Part shown: one piece after another, positions 8,484-17,554 of the stretch | How positions within the stretch are numbered: the first letter of the stretch is position 1 | How the letters are laid out: each line of letters begins with the position of its first letter | Made by a program: the position numbers and the translations under genes | Notes under the pieces: generated by a model | The model's database searches: none | Seen by the model: only the letters and a program-made list of their open reading frames with translations | What the model was told of the DNA's origin: nothing | Source of the DNA: JBBQCW01 sp038319025 | Lineage (GTDB): Bacteria > Actinomycetota > Thermoleophilia > Solirubrobacterales > Solirubrobacteraceae | Assembly: GCA_038319025.1 (NCBI GenBank) | Contig: JBBQCW010000007.1 | Span: 62,001 to 126,000, forward strand | Length of the DNA stretch: 64,000 nucleotides | Direction: 5' to 3'

Positions 8484-9244
8484 CCCAGTCCTTTCGGACC
8501 ATTCGTGCGCTGACGAGCCGAGCCCTCAACGAGGTGGTCCGTGTTCCTGGCGCGGCCATTCCGGGTGTGCTCGCCCCCACGATCTTCATGCTCGGGCTGT
8601 CCAGCGTGTTTGGCAAGACGGCGCATCTGCCGGGCTTCACCGCGGATGACTTTCGTACCTACATCGTGCCCGTCGGGCTCCTGCAGGGCGCGTCGTTCGC
8701 GGGCGCCGCGACGGGGGTGAACCTGGCTCGTGACATCGAGCAAGGTTGGTTTGACCGGCTCATCCTGGCTCCTGAGCGCCGCGGTGTGCTGCTGGCCGGC
8801 CTGGTGTCCTCGGCCAGCCTGCGCTCGCTGGTGCCCGGCACGTTCCTGCTGATGATCGCGCTGATCCTTGGCGTCCACGCGCCGTCGTTCCTCGGGCTCA
8901 TCATCACGGTGATCCTGGTGATGTCCCTCGGCGCGATCATGGCCTGCTGGGGCACGATCGTGGCGATGCGCTTTCGCACCCAACAGTCGGCGCCACTGAT
9001 TCAGATCGTCGGCTTCATCGCCGTGCTCTTCACCACCGCCTACGCCCCGTTTGCGCTGTTGACGCCTTGGCTGCGCCTGATCGCGCACCTGAACCCGGTG
9101 ACCTACGTGCTGGAGGGCGTTCGACAAGGCTTCGTCGGCGGCGTCAACTGGGCTGACACGTGGCCGGCTTTCCTGGCCACGTCGGTGCTGCTGCTGCTGC
9201 TGGGCGGGCTCGCCGTCCGCTCGATGCGCAGTTACGGGCGCTGA
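8480..9244 (+). CDS. ABC-2 type permease, second subunit
   Basis: A second permease (254 aa), clearly related to its neighbour (WFDRLILAPERR and NPVTYVLEGVR correspond to the same two motifs). Two different permeases following one ATPase suggest a heterodimeric channel. The ATG overlaps the previous stop (ATGA). It ends 6 bases before a convergent gene. Confidence 0.9.
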   Translation: MTQSFRTIRALTSRALNEVVRVPGAAIPGVLAPTIFMLGLSSVFGKTAHLPGFTADDFRTYIVPVGLLQGASFAGAATGVNLARDIEQGWFDRLILAPERRGVLLAGLVSSASLRSLVPGTFLLMIALILGVHAPSFLGLIITVILVMSLGAIMACWGTIVAMRFRTQQSAPLIQIVGFIAVLFTTAYAPFALLTPWLRLIAHLNPVTYVLEGVRQGFVGGVNWADTWPAFLATSVLLLLLGGLAVRSMRSYGR

Positions 9245-9250
9245 CCGCGT

Positions 9251-9877
9251 TCAGCGCAGCTTTGCCGCCGCCGTTTTCGGCGCCGCGGGAACGGTGTCGG
9301 TGCAGCTCACACGAGGACAGGCCGGGCGCGTGGCGTCGGCGATGAACCGCACCGACGCAGGTGAGCCGATCTTGGTCGGCGCGAAGGTGAGCGTCACCGT
9401 GCGGGTGCTTGAACGCGTGACGCGCGCCGAGCCGACGGGCACCGGATCGGTCCCCGCCTTCTCCTGCATGACCGTGCCTTTCAGGTGCGTGCCCCCAGGC
9501 GTCCACACACAAGCCAGGTAATCGGGCCGGGTGGCGCCAGGCTTGGTCTTCGTCCACAGGCGCAGGCAGATCGACCCAGGGGCCTCACCGTCCTTGGCAA
9601 TCAGATCCGCTGCCGCCCAGGCCTTGGCCAGGGTGATCGACGCCCGCAGGCGCCCGTCGGACGCGACACCGACGGAGACGCGGGTGATGTCCAGGCCCTT
9701 GGCGTCCCCGGCGGGGTCGGTGAGTACGGTGGCCTTGGGCGCGGCGGCGCCCAAGGCGGTGACGCTCAGCGCGAGGCTGCCGACAACGAAGGCGACGCCG
9801 AGGCGTGCCGCACGAGATGCGCCGTGACGGCCGAGGCCGTCCCGGCCTCGTCGTCGGTGGTCAGAAGGTGCCCGCAT
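9251..9877 (-). CDS. secreted protein of unknown function
   Basis: A 208-residue exported protein. The N-terminus is Arg-rich, followed by a hydrophobic core (VAFVVGSLALSVTALGAAA), an export signal. The mature part is predicted as a beta-sandwich, with one Cys pair near the C-terminus (RPACPRVSC). The only usable start in frame, ATG at 9877, lies 112 bases inside the upstream hydrolase gene; no later ATG, GTG or TTG precedes the signal peptide. No function recognised. Confidence 0.6.
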   Translation of the reverse strand: MRAPSDHRRRGRDGLGRHGASRAARLGVAFVVGSLALSVTALGAAAPKATVLTDPAGDAKGLDITRVSVGVASDGRLRASITLAKAWAAADLIAKDGEAPGSICLRLWTKTKPGATRPDYLACVWTPGGTHLKGTVMQEKAGTDPVPVGSARVTRSSTRTVTLTFAPTKIGSPASVRFIADATRPACPRVSCTDTVPAAPKTAAAKLR

Positions 9878-10608
9878 CGCTCCATCATGACCAATTCCGC
9901 ATCCGGAATCGCCAGTGCAATCCGGCGGCCGCGTTCCGGTGGCACCAAGCGATCCTCTTCGCCGTGTACGACGGTGACGCCGAGGCCTTCCAGTTCGCCC
10001 AGCCGCCGGCGCGTGTCGTGGCCCTGAATGGCGCCCATCTGCCCGACCAACGTCGACACCGGTGTTGCGTCCTTCGCCCGCACGCGGAGATCCTCGGCGA
10101 TGCGATCGCGACCGTGCTTGAGCGTGTGTTCCGCGTACAGCGATGGGGCGACGATCGAGAACGTCCGCTGCGGGCCGATGGCCGGCCGTAGGGCAGTAGC
10201 CGTCAACAGGCGCCACGGAGGCATGCCGGAGCGGCCGACCGCCGTGGTGCAGCCCAGCAGCAGCGAGCGGACACGGTCGCGATGGTTCAGGGCCAGATGC
10301 TGGGAGATCATCCCGCCCATCGAGACGCCGATCACGTGGGCGCTGTCGAGGCCTGCGTGATCCATCACCGCCAGCGCATCATCGGTCAGATCACGCATGG
10401 AGATCCGGCCGCTGATGGCCGAGGACTCCCCGGTGCCCCTGTTGTCGAACGCGATCACGCGACGGCCGATCTCGATATGCGGGGTGAGCCGCCACCAGGG
10501 CCGTGCGCTGCCGCCCAGGCCCATGATCAGCAGCACCGGGTCGCCGTCGGGGTCACCGTGCTCCTCCCATCGCAGCCAGACATCGGTCGACCGCTGGGCG
10601 ACAGGCAT
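9766..10608 (-). CDS. alpha/beta hydrolase
   Basis: A 280-residue soluble alpha/beta-hydrolase-fold enzyme. The oxyanion loop is IMGLGGSA, the nucleophile elbow GVSMGG (Ser), the acid Asp in HGEEDRLVPP, and the catalytic His in RCGHLL, the full triad in order. This fits small-molecule esterases, lactonases or thioesterases. It starts 2 bases after the crotonase-like gene stop in the same operon, so an acyl-CoA or ester substrate from that pathway is possible. Confidence 0.88.
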   Translation of the reverse strand: MPVAQRSTDVWLRWEEHGDPDGDPVLLIMGLGGSARPWWRLTPHIEIGRRVIAFDNRGTGESSAISGRISMRDLTDDALAVMDHAGLDSAHVIGVSMGGMISQHLALNHRDRVRSLLLGCTTAVGRSGMPPWRLLTATALRPAIGPQRTFSIVAPSLYAEHTLKHGRDRIAEDLRVRAKDATPVSTLVGQMGAIQGHDTRRRLGELEGLGVTVVHGEEDRLVPPERGRRIALAIPDAELVMMERCGHLLTTDDEAGTASAVTAHLVRHASASPSLSAASR

Positions 10609-10610
10609 CG

Positions 10611-11402
10611 CTACCGCCCCTCGTAGGTGGCGTGCCCGGGGCCGTCGGTCAGAAAGGACGCCACGGCGTTGTGGAGATCCTCGGTGTCGAACAGTGCGCC
10701 GGCCACCGCGGGGACGAGTGCGTCGGCGGCACGCACGCCGCCCGCGGTTTGTGCCCGCACGATTGCCTTGGTGGCCGCATGGGCCACGGTGGGGCCATTC
10801 GCCAGTGACATGGCGAATGCGCGTGCCGCCGCGTCAAAACCCTCGTCTGGAAGGACCCGGTTGACCACGTTCCACTGCTCCAGGGTCGCGGCGTCGTACA
10901 GCTCGCCGGTCATCACCAGTTCCCGCGCGCGGGCAGGGCCGGCGCGCTCGGCGATGCGCTGCGTGCCGCCCATCGAGGGCGTCAGCGCGACCACTTTCTC
11001 GACCAGCCCGAACCGAGCCGACTCCGCGGCGACGAGCAGGTCGCAGGCCAGAGACAGTTCGAACGCCGCCGTCAGGCACAGGGCATGCGCGGCGAAGACC
11101 GTCGGCAGCGGCAGATCCTCGAGCGTGTGAGTGAGCTGCAGCAACTCCTCCCAGAGCGCCGCACCGGCAGCGGCGTCAACCCCCTGGAAGACCTGGCCGA
11201 CATCGACCCCACCGCTGACGGCGCGACCCTCGGCGCGGATCAGCAGGCCGCGAGGCCGCTGCTCAGCGACGGCATCGAAGGCCGCTTGCAACGACGTGTT
11301 CATCGGCCCGTCGAACAGGTTCAGCGGGGCGTGGCAGAGGGTGATGACCGCGAGCGGGCCATCGTGCTCGAGCCGGACACGCTCGGGGTCGATGACATTC
11401 AT
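10611..11402 (-). CDS. enoyl-CoA hydratase/isomerase family protein
   Basis: A 263-residue crotonase-fold protein. Both Glu positions used by hydratases are in place (AAFELSLACD and LVEKVVALTP), and the signature SMGGTQRIAERAG is present. The oxyanion-hole segment reads ALCLTAAFE where hydratases have a Gly-Gly pair, so the hole is formed by different residues and activity may differ. The start overlaps the HIT gene stop (ATGA). Likely part of a short acyl-CoA catabolic operon with the hydrolase downstream. Confidence 0.85.
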   Translation of the reverse strand: MNVIDPERVRLEHDGPLAVITLCHAPLNLFDGPMNTSLQAAFDAVAEQRPRGLLIRAEGRAVSGGVDVGQVFQGVDAAAGAALWEELLQLTHTLEDLPLPTVFAAHALCLTAAFELSLACDLLVAAESARFGLVEKVVALTPSMGGTQRIAERAGPARARELVMTGELYDAATLEQWNVVNRVLPDEGFDAAARAFAMSLANGPTVAHAATKAIVRAQTAGGVRAADALVPAVAGALFDTEDLHNAVASFLTDGPGHATYEGR

Positions 11403-11818
11403 GCGCCACCGCGCAGTTCCGCACCGGCGGCGGCTATCTGATCCATGTCACCCGGAGTGGGGAACCACGGCAGCCGCAGCGGATCGCCGTCATAACGCGG
11501 TACGACGTGCACGTGGAAATGCCACACCGTCTGCCATGCCGCCGAACCCCAACAGTTCAGGAGGTTCACGCCATCGGCCTCGAACACGTCCTGCGCACGG
11601 ATCGCCAGGCGCTGCGCGGCGAGCATGCACGCGGCCAGATCATCCGGGTCCACCGATCCGAGATCCACGCTGTGCGCCTTGGGTATCACCAGCGCATGCC
11701 CGCGGGTAGCCGGGTTGATGTCCATGAAGGCAAGCGTGCGCTCGTCCTCGGCAACCTGTGTGGAGGGCAACTCTCCTGCCACGATTTTGCAGAAGAGGCA
11801 GTCCGGATCAGTGATCAT
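11399..11818 (-). CDS. HIT family protein
   Basis: A 139-residue nucleotide-binding protein of the histidine triad family, which hydrolyses or transfers nucleotidyl groups. The active-site motif is HFHVHVVPR; the N-terminal CLFCKIVAGELPS is also family-typical. It is first in an operon with the crotonase and hydrolase and is divergent from the peptidase gene with 29 bases between starts. Confidence 0.92.
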   Translation of the reverse strand: MITDPDCLFCKIVAGELPSTQVAEDERTLAFMDINPATRGHALVIPKAHSVDLGSVDPDDLAACMLAAQRLAIRAQDVFEADGVNLLNCWGSAAWQTVWHFHVHVVPRYDGDPLRLPWFPTPGDMDQIAAAGAELRGGA

Positions 11819-11847
11819 GGGGCGCCAAGGCTATAGGGTCGACGCCC

Positions 11848-13056
11848 GTGCCCACCGCGCCACCACCCACCGAACGCATCGACATGGACGGTCTGCGCGC
11901 GACCGTGGAGCACCTCGCCGCGATCGACCGCCCATCGGCCTCCCCAGGGGAGCGCGAGGCCGCCGAATGGATCGCTGACCGCTTGCGCGCGGAGGGTTGC
12001 TCGGACGTCCGGATCGATGAGGAGGACGCCCACGGGACCTACTGGTGGCCGCTGGGCCTCGCCGCCGCGATCGCCGGCGTGGCCGGGTTCAGTCGCAACC
12101 GCACGGTGCGTCTGGCGGCCGGCGCTTTCGGCGCCGCGGCGATCGCCGACGACATCAGCGGCGGGCGCCAGTGGTTTCGCCGACGGTTCCTCCCCAAGCG
12201 CTCCACCTGGAACGTCCACGGCCGCGTGGGCGACCCGAACGCTCCGCACACGGTGATCATCGTGGCCCACCACGACGCCGCACACTGGTCGCTCCTGTTC
12301 CACCCCGGCGTGGCGCCCTGGTTCGCGGAAAAGTTCCCCGAGCAGCACGCGAACGCCGACACGACCCCGCCTCTGATGTTTCCCGTGGTCGGCGGCCCGC
12401 TCCTTACCGCACTCGGTGCCGTCACGGGATCGAAGATCCTGCGCCGGGTCGGCGCAGGCCTGAGCCTGGCCACGGCGGCCACGATGGTCGAGATCGGCTC
12501 GCGATCGACCGTCCCCGGTGCCAACGACAACCTCACCGGCGTGGCGCTGCTGCTCGCCCTGGCGCAGTCCTTGCGGGAGAACCCTGCCCCGGGGGTGCAG
12601 GTCGTGCTCCTGTCCACCGGTTCGGAGGAGTCCTTCATGGAAGGGATGCAGGCCTTCGGGCGGCGGCACTTCGGCCACTTCCCGACCGACTCCACTCACG
12701 TGATCTGCGTCGACACGCTGGGCTCAGGCGAACTGAGCATGTGCGAAGGCGAGGGCATGCTGTTCATGCGGGATTACCCCATGGACTTCAAGGACCTCGT
12801 CTCCGATGCCGCGGCTTCGGAGGGCGTGCACATTGCCCGCGGGATCAAGTTCCGCAACGCGACGGATGGTCTGATCGCGCTGCGCGCGGGGTACCCCACG
12901 GTGATGATCGGCTCGATGAACGAGTTCCGCGTACCGAGTAACTACCACTGGCCGACCGATACGGCCGAGAACGTGGATTACGCGTGCGTCGCCGCCGCGA
13001 CGGTGGCGTGCGACGCGACCGTCCGTGCGCTCGCCGACGGCCGGCGCTCAGGCTGA
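11848..13056 (+). CDS. M28 family metallopeptidase with an internal hydrophobic segment
   Basis: A 402-residue zinc aminopeptidase-like enzyme. Two-zinc ligands can be placed: His-Asp in AHHDAAH, Asp in GANDNLTG, Glu-Glu in TGSEES, Asp in CVDTLGSG and His in NYHWPTD. An insertion at residues 70-105 is hydrophobic (WWPLGLAAAIAGVAGF and LAAGAFGAAAIAD), so the enzyme may be membrane-associated although no N-terminal signal is present. It starts with GTG and its end overlaps the convergent nucleotidyltransferase gene by 9 bases. Confidence 0.88.
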   Translation: MPTAPPPTERIDMDGLRATVEHLAAIDRPSASPGEREAAEWIADRLRAEGCSDVRIDEEDAHGTYWWPLGLAAAIAGVAGFSRNRTVRLAAGAFGAAAIADDISGGRQWFRRRFLPKRSTWNVHGRVGDPNAPHTVIIVAHHDAAHWSLLFHPGVAPWFAEKFPEQHANADTTPPLMFPVVGGPLLTALGAVTGSKILRRVGAGLSLATAATMVEIGSRSTVPGANDNLTGVALLLALAQSLRENPAPGVQVVLLSTGSEESFMEGMQAFGRRHFGHFPTDSTHVICVDTLGSGELSMCEGEGMLFMRDYPMDFKDLVSDAAASEGVHIARGIKFRNATDGLIALRAGYPTVMIGSMNEFRVPSNYHWPTDTAENVDYACVAAATVACDATVRALADGRRSG

Positions 13057-14454
13057 GTCTGCGTCAGCGCGCAGTCGACGAGCCAAGGCGATGGCGCCAT
13101 CGCGGTCGCTCACCTCAGCGGCGTAACGCGCCTGCTCGATCTCGGCGAGCAGCGGACCCAGTTCCGGGCCGGGGGCGATCCCCAGTTCCTGGGCGAGATC
13201 GTCACCGCGAACGAGCGGCTGGGGCGTTCCGGCGGCCCGCCAGGCGAGAGCGTCGGTGAGCATTTCTCGAGCGAGCTCCAGATGGGCGGCGATCGCGGGG
13301 CCTGCGTTGTCGCCTCGGGTGGCGAGCCGGTCGGCGACCGACAGCAGCGTGACGTCTACCTCCACGGGATCGCACGCGTGCAGGTAGCGGTACACGGCCC
13401 GCCGGTCGAGCGGTCGGTCATGCACCAGGAACCCGAGACGCAGGTGGTGCAGGCACAGCGCGCCGACGTGCCCGCGCAGACGCTCACTGACGCGCAGGCG
13501 CGCGAGGATCGACCGGGCCGTCTGGGCACCCTGACGATCGTGATCGAAGAAAGTGATGTGCCCGTCGGCACGCTGCGCCGCCGTCGCCGGTTTGGCGATG
13601 TCGTGCAGCAGCGCGCCCAGCCGCAGTGCGCCGTTGCGGGTGAGCCCGTCCGAGAGCGGCTCACCGAGAAAATCGCTGACCGCAGCCCCATGTTCAGCGC
13701 CCAGATGCGCGGCCGGGTCGCGATCCAGATCCACAGCCGCTTGCAGAACCGCGAGCGTGTGGCCGTGGACGTCACGGTCGTGGAAGCGGTTCTGCTCCAC
13801 CCCTCGCAACGCCGCCAGTTCGGGCAGGATCACCGGTTCGATGCCCAGGTCGCCGAGCAGCTCGACGCCTTCGACGGCCCGCTCGGTGGCCAGCAGCGCC
13901 CGTAGCTCGGAGAAGACGCGCTCGCCGGCTACCTCCGTCAGCCCAGGCGCGCAGCGTTGCGCGGCCGAGACCGTCTCGGGCTCGGGTTCAAGCCCCAGCT
14001 GCATGGCCAGGCGGGCGAGACGCAGGACGCGAAGCGGATCTTCCACCAGTGCGCTCTCGGTGACCATCCGCAGGCAGCCCCGTGCGGCATCGCCGGCCCC
14101 GTCATGAGGATCGACGAGCGGACCTCCCGCCAGTGGTTCGGCGATCGCGTTGACGGTGAAATCACGTTGGCCGAGATCGACGGTGATGTCTCCTCCACGC
14201 ATGGACGAGATATCGACGTGCCACGAGCGGTCGCGCGCGAGGACCCGCCAGGTATCCCAAGCCTCCGACACTGGAAACACCGGGCCGCCGCACTGCAGAG
14301 CGAGGTGGCGAGCCGCGGCCTTGGCGTCACCGGCGACAGCGAGATCGATATCGACGATGTCACGGTGCAGCAACCGGTCGCGCACCGCGCCGCCGACAAC
14401 CCAGGCATCCTCGCCACGCAGCGCTTCCCGGGCGGCATCGAGCGCAGCACTCAC
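13048..14454 (-). CDS. CCA tRNA nucleotidyltransferase / poly(A) polymerase family protein
   Basis: A 468-residue class II nucleotidyltransferase with an HD domain. The head has VVGGAVRD and the metal-binding DIDLAV; RDFTVNA, DPLRVLR and the RxxR-type helix follow. The HD phosphohydrolase motif is LLHDIAKP. It adds or repairs the CCA end of tRNA, or acts as poly(A) polymerase; the sequence alone does not decide. The GTG at 14454 overlaps the alr stop (GTGA), the pattern used throughout this genome; a longer ATG version from 14511 was rejected. Confidence 0.9.
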   Translation of the reverse strand: MSAALDAAREALRGEDAWVVGGAVRDRLLHRDIVDIDLAVAGDAKAAARHLALQCGGPVFPVSEAWDTWRVLARDRSWHVDISSMRGGDITVDLGQRDFTVNAIAEPLAGGPLVDPHDGAGDAARGCLRMVTESALVEDPLRVLRLARLAMQLGLEPEPETVSAAQRCAPGLTEVAGERVFSELRALLATERAVEGVELLGDLGIEPVILPELAALRGVEQNRFHDRDVHGHTLAVLQAAVDLDRDPAAHLGAEHGAAVSDFLGEPLSDGLTRNGALRLGALLHDIAKPATAAQRADGHITFFDHDRQGAQTARSILARLRVSERLRGHVGALCLHHLRLGFLVHDRPLDRRAVYRYLHACDPVEVDVTLLSVADRLATRGDNAGPAIAAHLELAREMLTDALAWRAAGTPQPLVRGDDLAQELGIAPGPELGPLLAEIEQARYAAEVSDRDGAIALARRLRADADSA

Positions 14455-15569
14455 GGCTCCGGCACCCCGTCGCGATGGTTCACCCGCGGCACCCGAGTCG
14501 TCAGCGCACACGTGACTTCGTAGTTGATGGTGCCCAACCGCCGGGCGATCTCCTCGGCCAGGATGCTCTCACCTTGCTGGGTGCCGATGAGCAGCGCCTC
14601 ATCGCCTGGGCGAACGTCTTTGTCGAGGCCGACATCGAGGGTGATGTTGTCCATCGAGACGGTGCCGACCAAAGGCCGACGGCGACCGCCCACCAGCACG
14701 TCAGCGGCATTGCTGAGGCCGCGGCGCCAGCCGTCTCCGTAGCCGAGCGGCACCGTGGCGATGTCCGTGGCCTGGCCGGCCACGAACCGGCGACCGTAGC
14801 CGGCGCTGTCGCCGACCTGTGCGCCCTTCACATCCGCCACGTAGGAGCGCAACTCCAGCACGGGCTCCAGTTCATGATCGGCCGGGTCGTGGCCGAACGG
14901 ATCCATCCCGTACAGGGCGATGCCGGGGCGCACCAGGTCAAAGTGGACCTCCGGGGAGCGGAGCACGGCGGCACTGTTGGCGGCGTGCACCACCACCTCG
15001 GGGGCCAGCTCGCGCATCTGCGCCGCCCACGGGATGAACCGAGCTAGTTGCTGGTCGAAAAACGGATCGCTGAGATCGTCAGCCGTGGCGAAGTGGGTCA
15101 TCGCACCGACCAGTACGAGGCCTGGGGCGGACTGGATCGCCTGTGCGACCGCCAGCGCCTCAGCCGGGTCCCGGGTGCCCAGCCGACCCATCCCGGTGTC
15201 GAACTTCACGTGCAGACGAGCGGGCCGGCCGCGCTGCGCCAACGCATCGACGAACGATGCGCGCCAGACGACGATATCGGCGTCGGCATCGAGCGCCTCA
15301 TCGACTTCCTCACGACCAAGAGCGCCCAGGACCAGCAGCGGCCCGGTCAGGCCCGCGGCTCGTAACGCAAGCGCCTCGCCCGACGTAGCCACCGCCAGCC
15401 AGGTCGCGCCGCCCGCCTGGGCTGCTCGGGCCGCCGGGACGGCTCCGTGGCCGTACCCATCTGCCTTGACCACAGCGCACACGGCGGCGCCGGGCGCCGC
15501 CGCCACCAGGCACGCGGTGTTGCGCTCGATCGCCGCCAGATTCACGGCGGCCGTAACCCGACGGGGCAT
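14451..15569 (-). CDS. alr: alanine racemase
   Basis: A 372-residue PLP enzyme making D-alanine for peptidoglycan. The PLP lysine lies in VVKADGYGHG near residue 35, and the catalytic tyrosine in SAGYGRRF of the C-terminal beta-domain. The fold is a TIM barrel followed by a beta domain. It lies 53 bases downstream of nnrDE and is coupled to the next gene by overlap. Clustering with acpS and nnrDE is common in actinobacteria. Confidence 0.97.
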   Translation of the reverse strand: MPRRVTAAVNLAAIERNTACLVAAAPGAAVCAVVKADGYGHGAVPAARAAQAGGATWLAVATSGEALALRAAGLTGPLLVLGALGREEVDEALDADADIVVWRASFVDALAQRGRPARLHVKFDTGMGRLGTRDPAEALAVAQAIQSAPGLVLVGAMTHFATADDLSDPFFDQQLARFIPWAAQMRELAPEVVVHAANSAAVLRSPEVHFDLVRPGIALYGMDPFGHDPADHELEPVLELRSYVADVKGAQVGDSAGYGRRFVAGQATDIATVPLGYGDGWRRGLSNAADVLVGGRRRPLVGTVSMDNITLDVGLDKDVRPGDEALLIGTQQGESILAEEIARRLGTINYEVTCALTTRVPRVNHRDGVPEP

Positions 15570-15622
15570 CGACTATCGCTCCCGAGTCAGGCGCACACGG
15601 TCAGGGTATTCGAAGGCACTCG

Positions 15623-17143
15623 TCACTCGCGACGCGCCGCGGGCAACTGGGCGATGACATCTGAGGCGATCACTCCCGGTGAGCCGACGGCCGCTGCGGC
15701 CAACAGGCCGGCGCGCGCGTGCAGGCGTACGCCCGCGCAGGCCGCGGTGAAGGGCTTGACGCCCTGCGCGAGCAGCGCCGCGATGACGCCGCTGAGTACA
15801 TCCCCGGTTCCTGCCGTGGCCAGCGCAGGCGTCGCCCCTGGGCTGACCGCAACGAGACCGTCAGGCCGAGCGATGAGCGAGTCGTCACCCTTGAGGACGA
15901 CGACAGCGCCGGCCCGTCGTGCAGCTTCGCTGACGCTGGCCAGTCGCTCCGCCTTGATCTGCGCAGAGGGCACCCCGAGAAGGCGGCCCAGCTCGCCTTC
16001 GTGAGGCGTGAGCACGGTCGACGCCACGCGACCGCTGAGCGCCTCTGGCTCACCGGCGAACGCCGCCAAGCCGTCGGCGTCCAGAACCAACGGCGTGGGG
16101 CCCTCGATCGTCAGCGTGCGAGCGAAGGCGAGCGCGCCCACGGACCGGCCCAGGCCCGGTCCCACGACGAGCGAACCGCCGCGCTGAGCCAGCTCGAGCA
16201 CCGTCGCCGCGCCCGCCGGCACGTGTGCTCCATCGGCTTCCGTGAGGGCGCGCGTCATCACCTCCAGCAGATGCGCCGCGACGATCGGCTGCTGGGAGGC
16301 GGGAACGCAGGCCGTCACGTACCCGGCCCCGGCGCGCATCGCGCCGAGGGCCACGAGACATGGAGCCCCGGTCATACCGATCGACCCACCGGCCACCAGC
16401 ACGAACCCGCTCGCGAACTTGGTGGACGACGCGTCGCGGCCAGGAAGGGTCGCCAGCAGCGCGGCGTCGTGCAGTAGGCCGATGGTCGGCTCCACCGGTG
16501 CCCCCGCCGGGATGCCGATATCGACCGTACGGACCGCACCGGCGTGACCCTTTCCGGGGTTGATGTGCAGGCCCGGCTTGCTCTGCGCGAAGGTCACCGT
16601 GGCTTCGGCCCACACCGCCACGCCGGCGATCTCGCCGGTGGACGCATCGACGCCACTGGGCACGTCGGCGCTGATGACGGGCACATGGCTGTCGTTGATG
16701 GCGCTGATGACCTGGGCCAACGGCGACCGTGGCGCGCCCGCGGCACCGGTGCCCAGCAGCGCGTCGACGATGACGGCTGCGCCCTCCAGGCGGGCCACCG
16801 TGAACGGCGTCGTGCCGGCTGTGCCCAAGCGCTCCAGATTGATGCGCGCGTCGCCGCTGACGCGCTCGGCGTCGCCGACGAGAAGTACGTCGACTTCCTG
16901 ACCCCACTCCCGCAGCAATCGCGCTGCGACAGAGCCGTCCCCACCGTTGTTGCCCGTCCCGCACACGACCACCACTCGGCCGGAGCCCGCCCGCTCCTCG
17001 ACAGCCCTGGCCAAGCCGAGCCCCGCACGCTCCATCAGATCGAGCGAGGGAATGCCAAGCGTCTCGGTCGCCCAGCGATCCGTGTCGCGCATGGCTTGCG
17101 CATCGGGCAGCGCCTGAAGCCAGTCCACCAGTGCCACGGTCAT
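15623..17143 (-). CDS. nnrDE: bifunctional NAD(P)HX epimerase/dehydratase
   Basis: A 506-residue two-domain repair enzyme for hydrated NAD(P)H. The N-terminal YjeF epimerase domain (1-215) has CGTGNNGGDG and a second motif PSGVDASTGE. The C-terminal ribokinase-like dehydratase domain (225-506) has LTPHEGELGRLLG and GTGDVLSG. Both active sites look intact. The ATG overlaps the acpS stop (ATGA). Confidence 0.95.
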   Translation of the reverse strand: MTVALVDWLQALPDAQAMRDTDRWATETLGIPSLDLMERAGLGLARAVEERAGSGRVVVVCGTGNNGGDGSVAARLLREWGQEVDVLLVGDAERVSGDARINLERLGTAGTTPFTVARLEGAAVIVDALLGTGAAGAPRSPLAQVISAINDSHVPVISADVPSGVDASTGEIAGVAVWAEATVTFAQSKPGLHINPGKGHAGAVRTVDIGIPAGAPVEPTIGLLHDAALLATLPGRDASSTKFASGFVLVAGGSIGMTGAPCLVALGAMRAGAGYVTACVPASQQPIVAAHLLEVMTRALTEADGAHVPAGAATVLELAQRGGSLVVGPGLGRSVGALAFARTLTIEGPTPLVLDADGLAAFAGEPEALSGRVASTVLTPHEGELGRLLGVPSAQIKAERLASVSEAARRAGAVVVLKGDDSLIARPDGLVAVSPGATPALATAGTGDVLSGVIAALLAQGVKPFTAACAGVRLHARAGLLAAAAVGSPGVIASDVIAQLPAARRE

Positions 17144-17499
17144 GCGGCCACCGCAATGGCGCCGGCCGTCTCGCGGGCGTGGGTGAGCGAGATGCTCACC
17201 TGGACCCCGAGCGCCGCGGCCCGTTCGGCGGCGCCACCGTGCAATGCGAGCGACGTGTCGCCGGCGCCACCCAGCACCTCGATGTCCTGCCAGGACCAGA
17301 CGGCGAGGCCGAGCGCCTTGGCCACGGCTTCCTTAGCGCAGAACCGGGCGGCGAGATGCTGCATCGGCCGCGGGCGGGACGCCGCGTACGTCCGCTCGCC
17401 TTCGGTGAATAGGCGCAGCACCAGCCGAGGGCGACGCTCCAGCGCCCGCTCGAGGCGGTCGATCTCCAGCAGATCCAAGCCCACGCCGTGCACGCCCAC
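17140..17499 (-). CDS. acpS: holo-[acyl-carrier-protein] synthase
   Basis: A 119-residue enzyme that transfers 4'-phosphopantetheine from CoA to acyl carrier protein. The metal-binding Asp is in GVGLDLLEIDR and the Glu in RFCAKEAVAKALG; SISLTHARETAGAIA closes the fold. The GTG at 17499 gives the usual length; GTGs at 17493 and 17484 are alternatives. It could modify the carrier protein encoded at 30204. Confidence 0.93.
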   Translation of the reverse strand: MGVHGVGLDLLEIDRLERALERRPRLVLRLFTEGERTYAASRPRPMQHLAARFCAKEAVAKALGLAVWSWQDIEVLGGAGDTSLALHGGAAERAAALGVQVSISLTHARETAGAIAVAA

Positions 17500-17554
17500 G
17501 ATCGTAGTGCAGGGGGCGTCGGCTTCCCTCCCGCCGGTGACCACCCGCCGGTGA

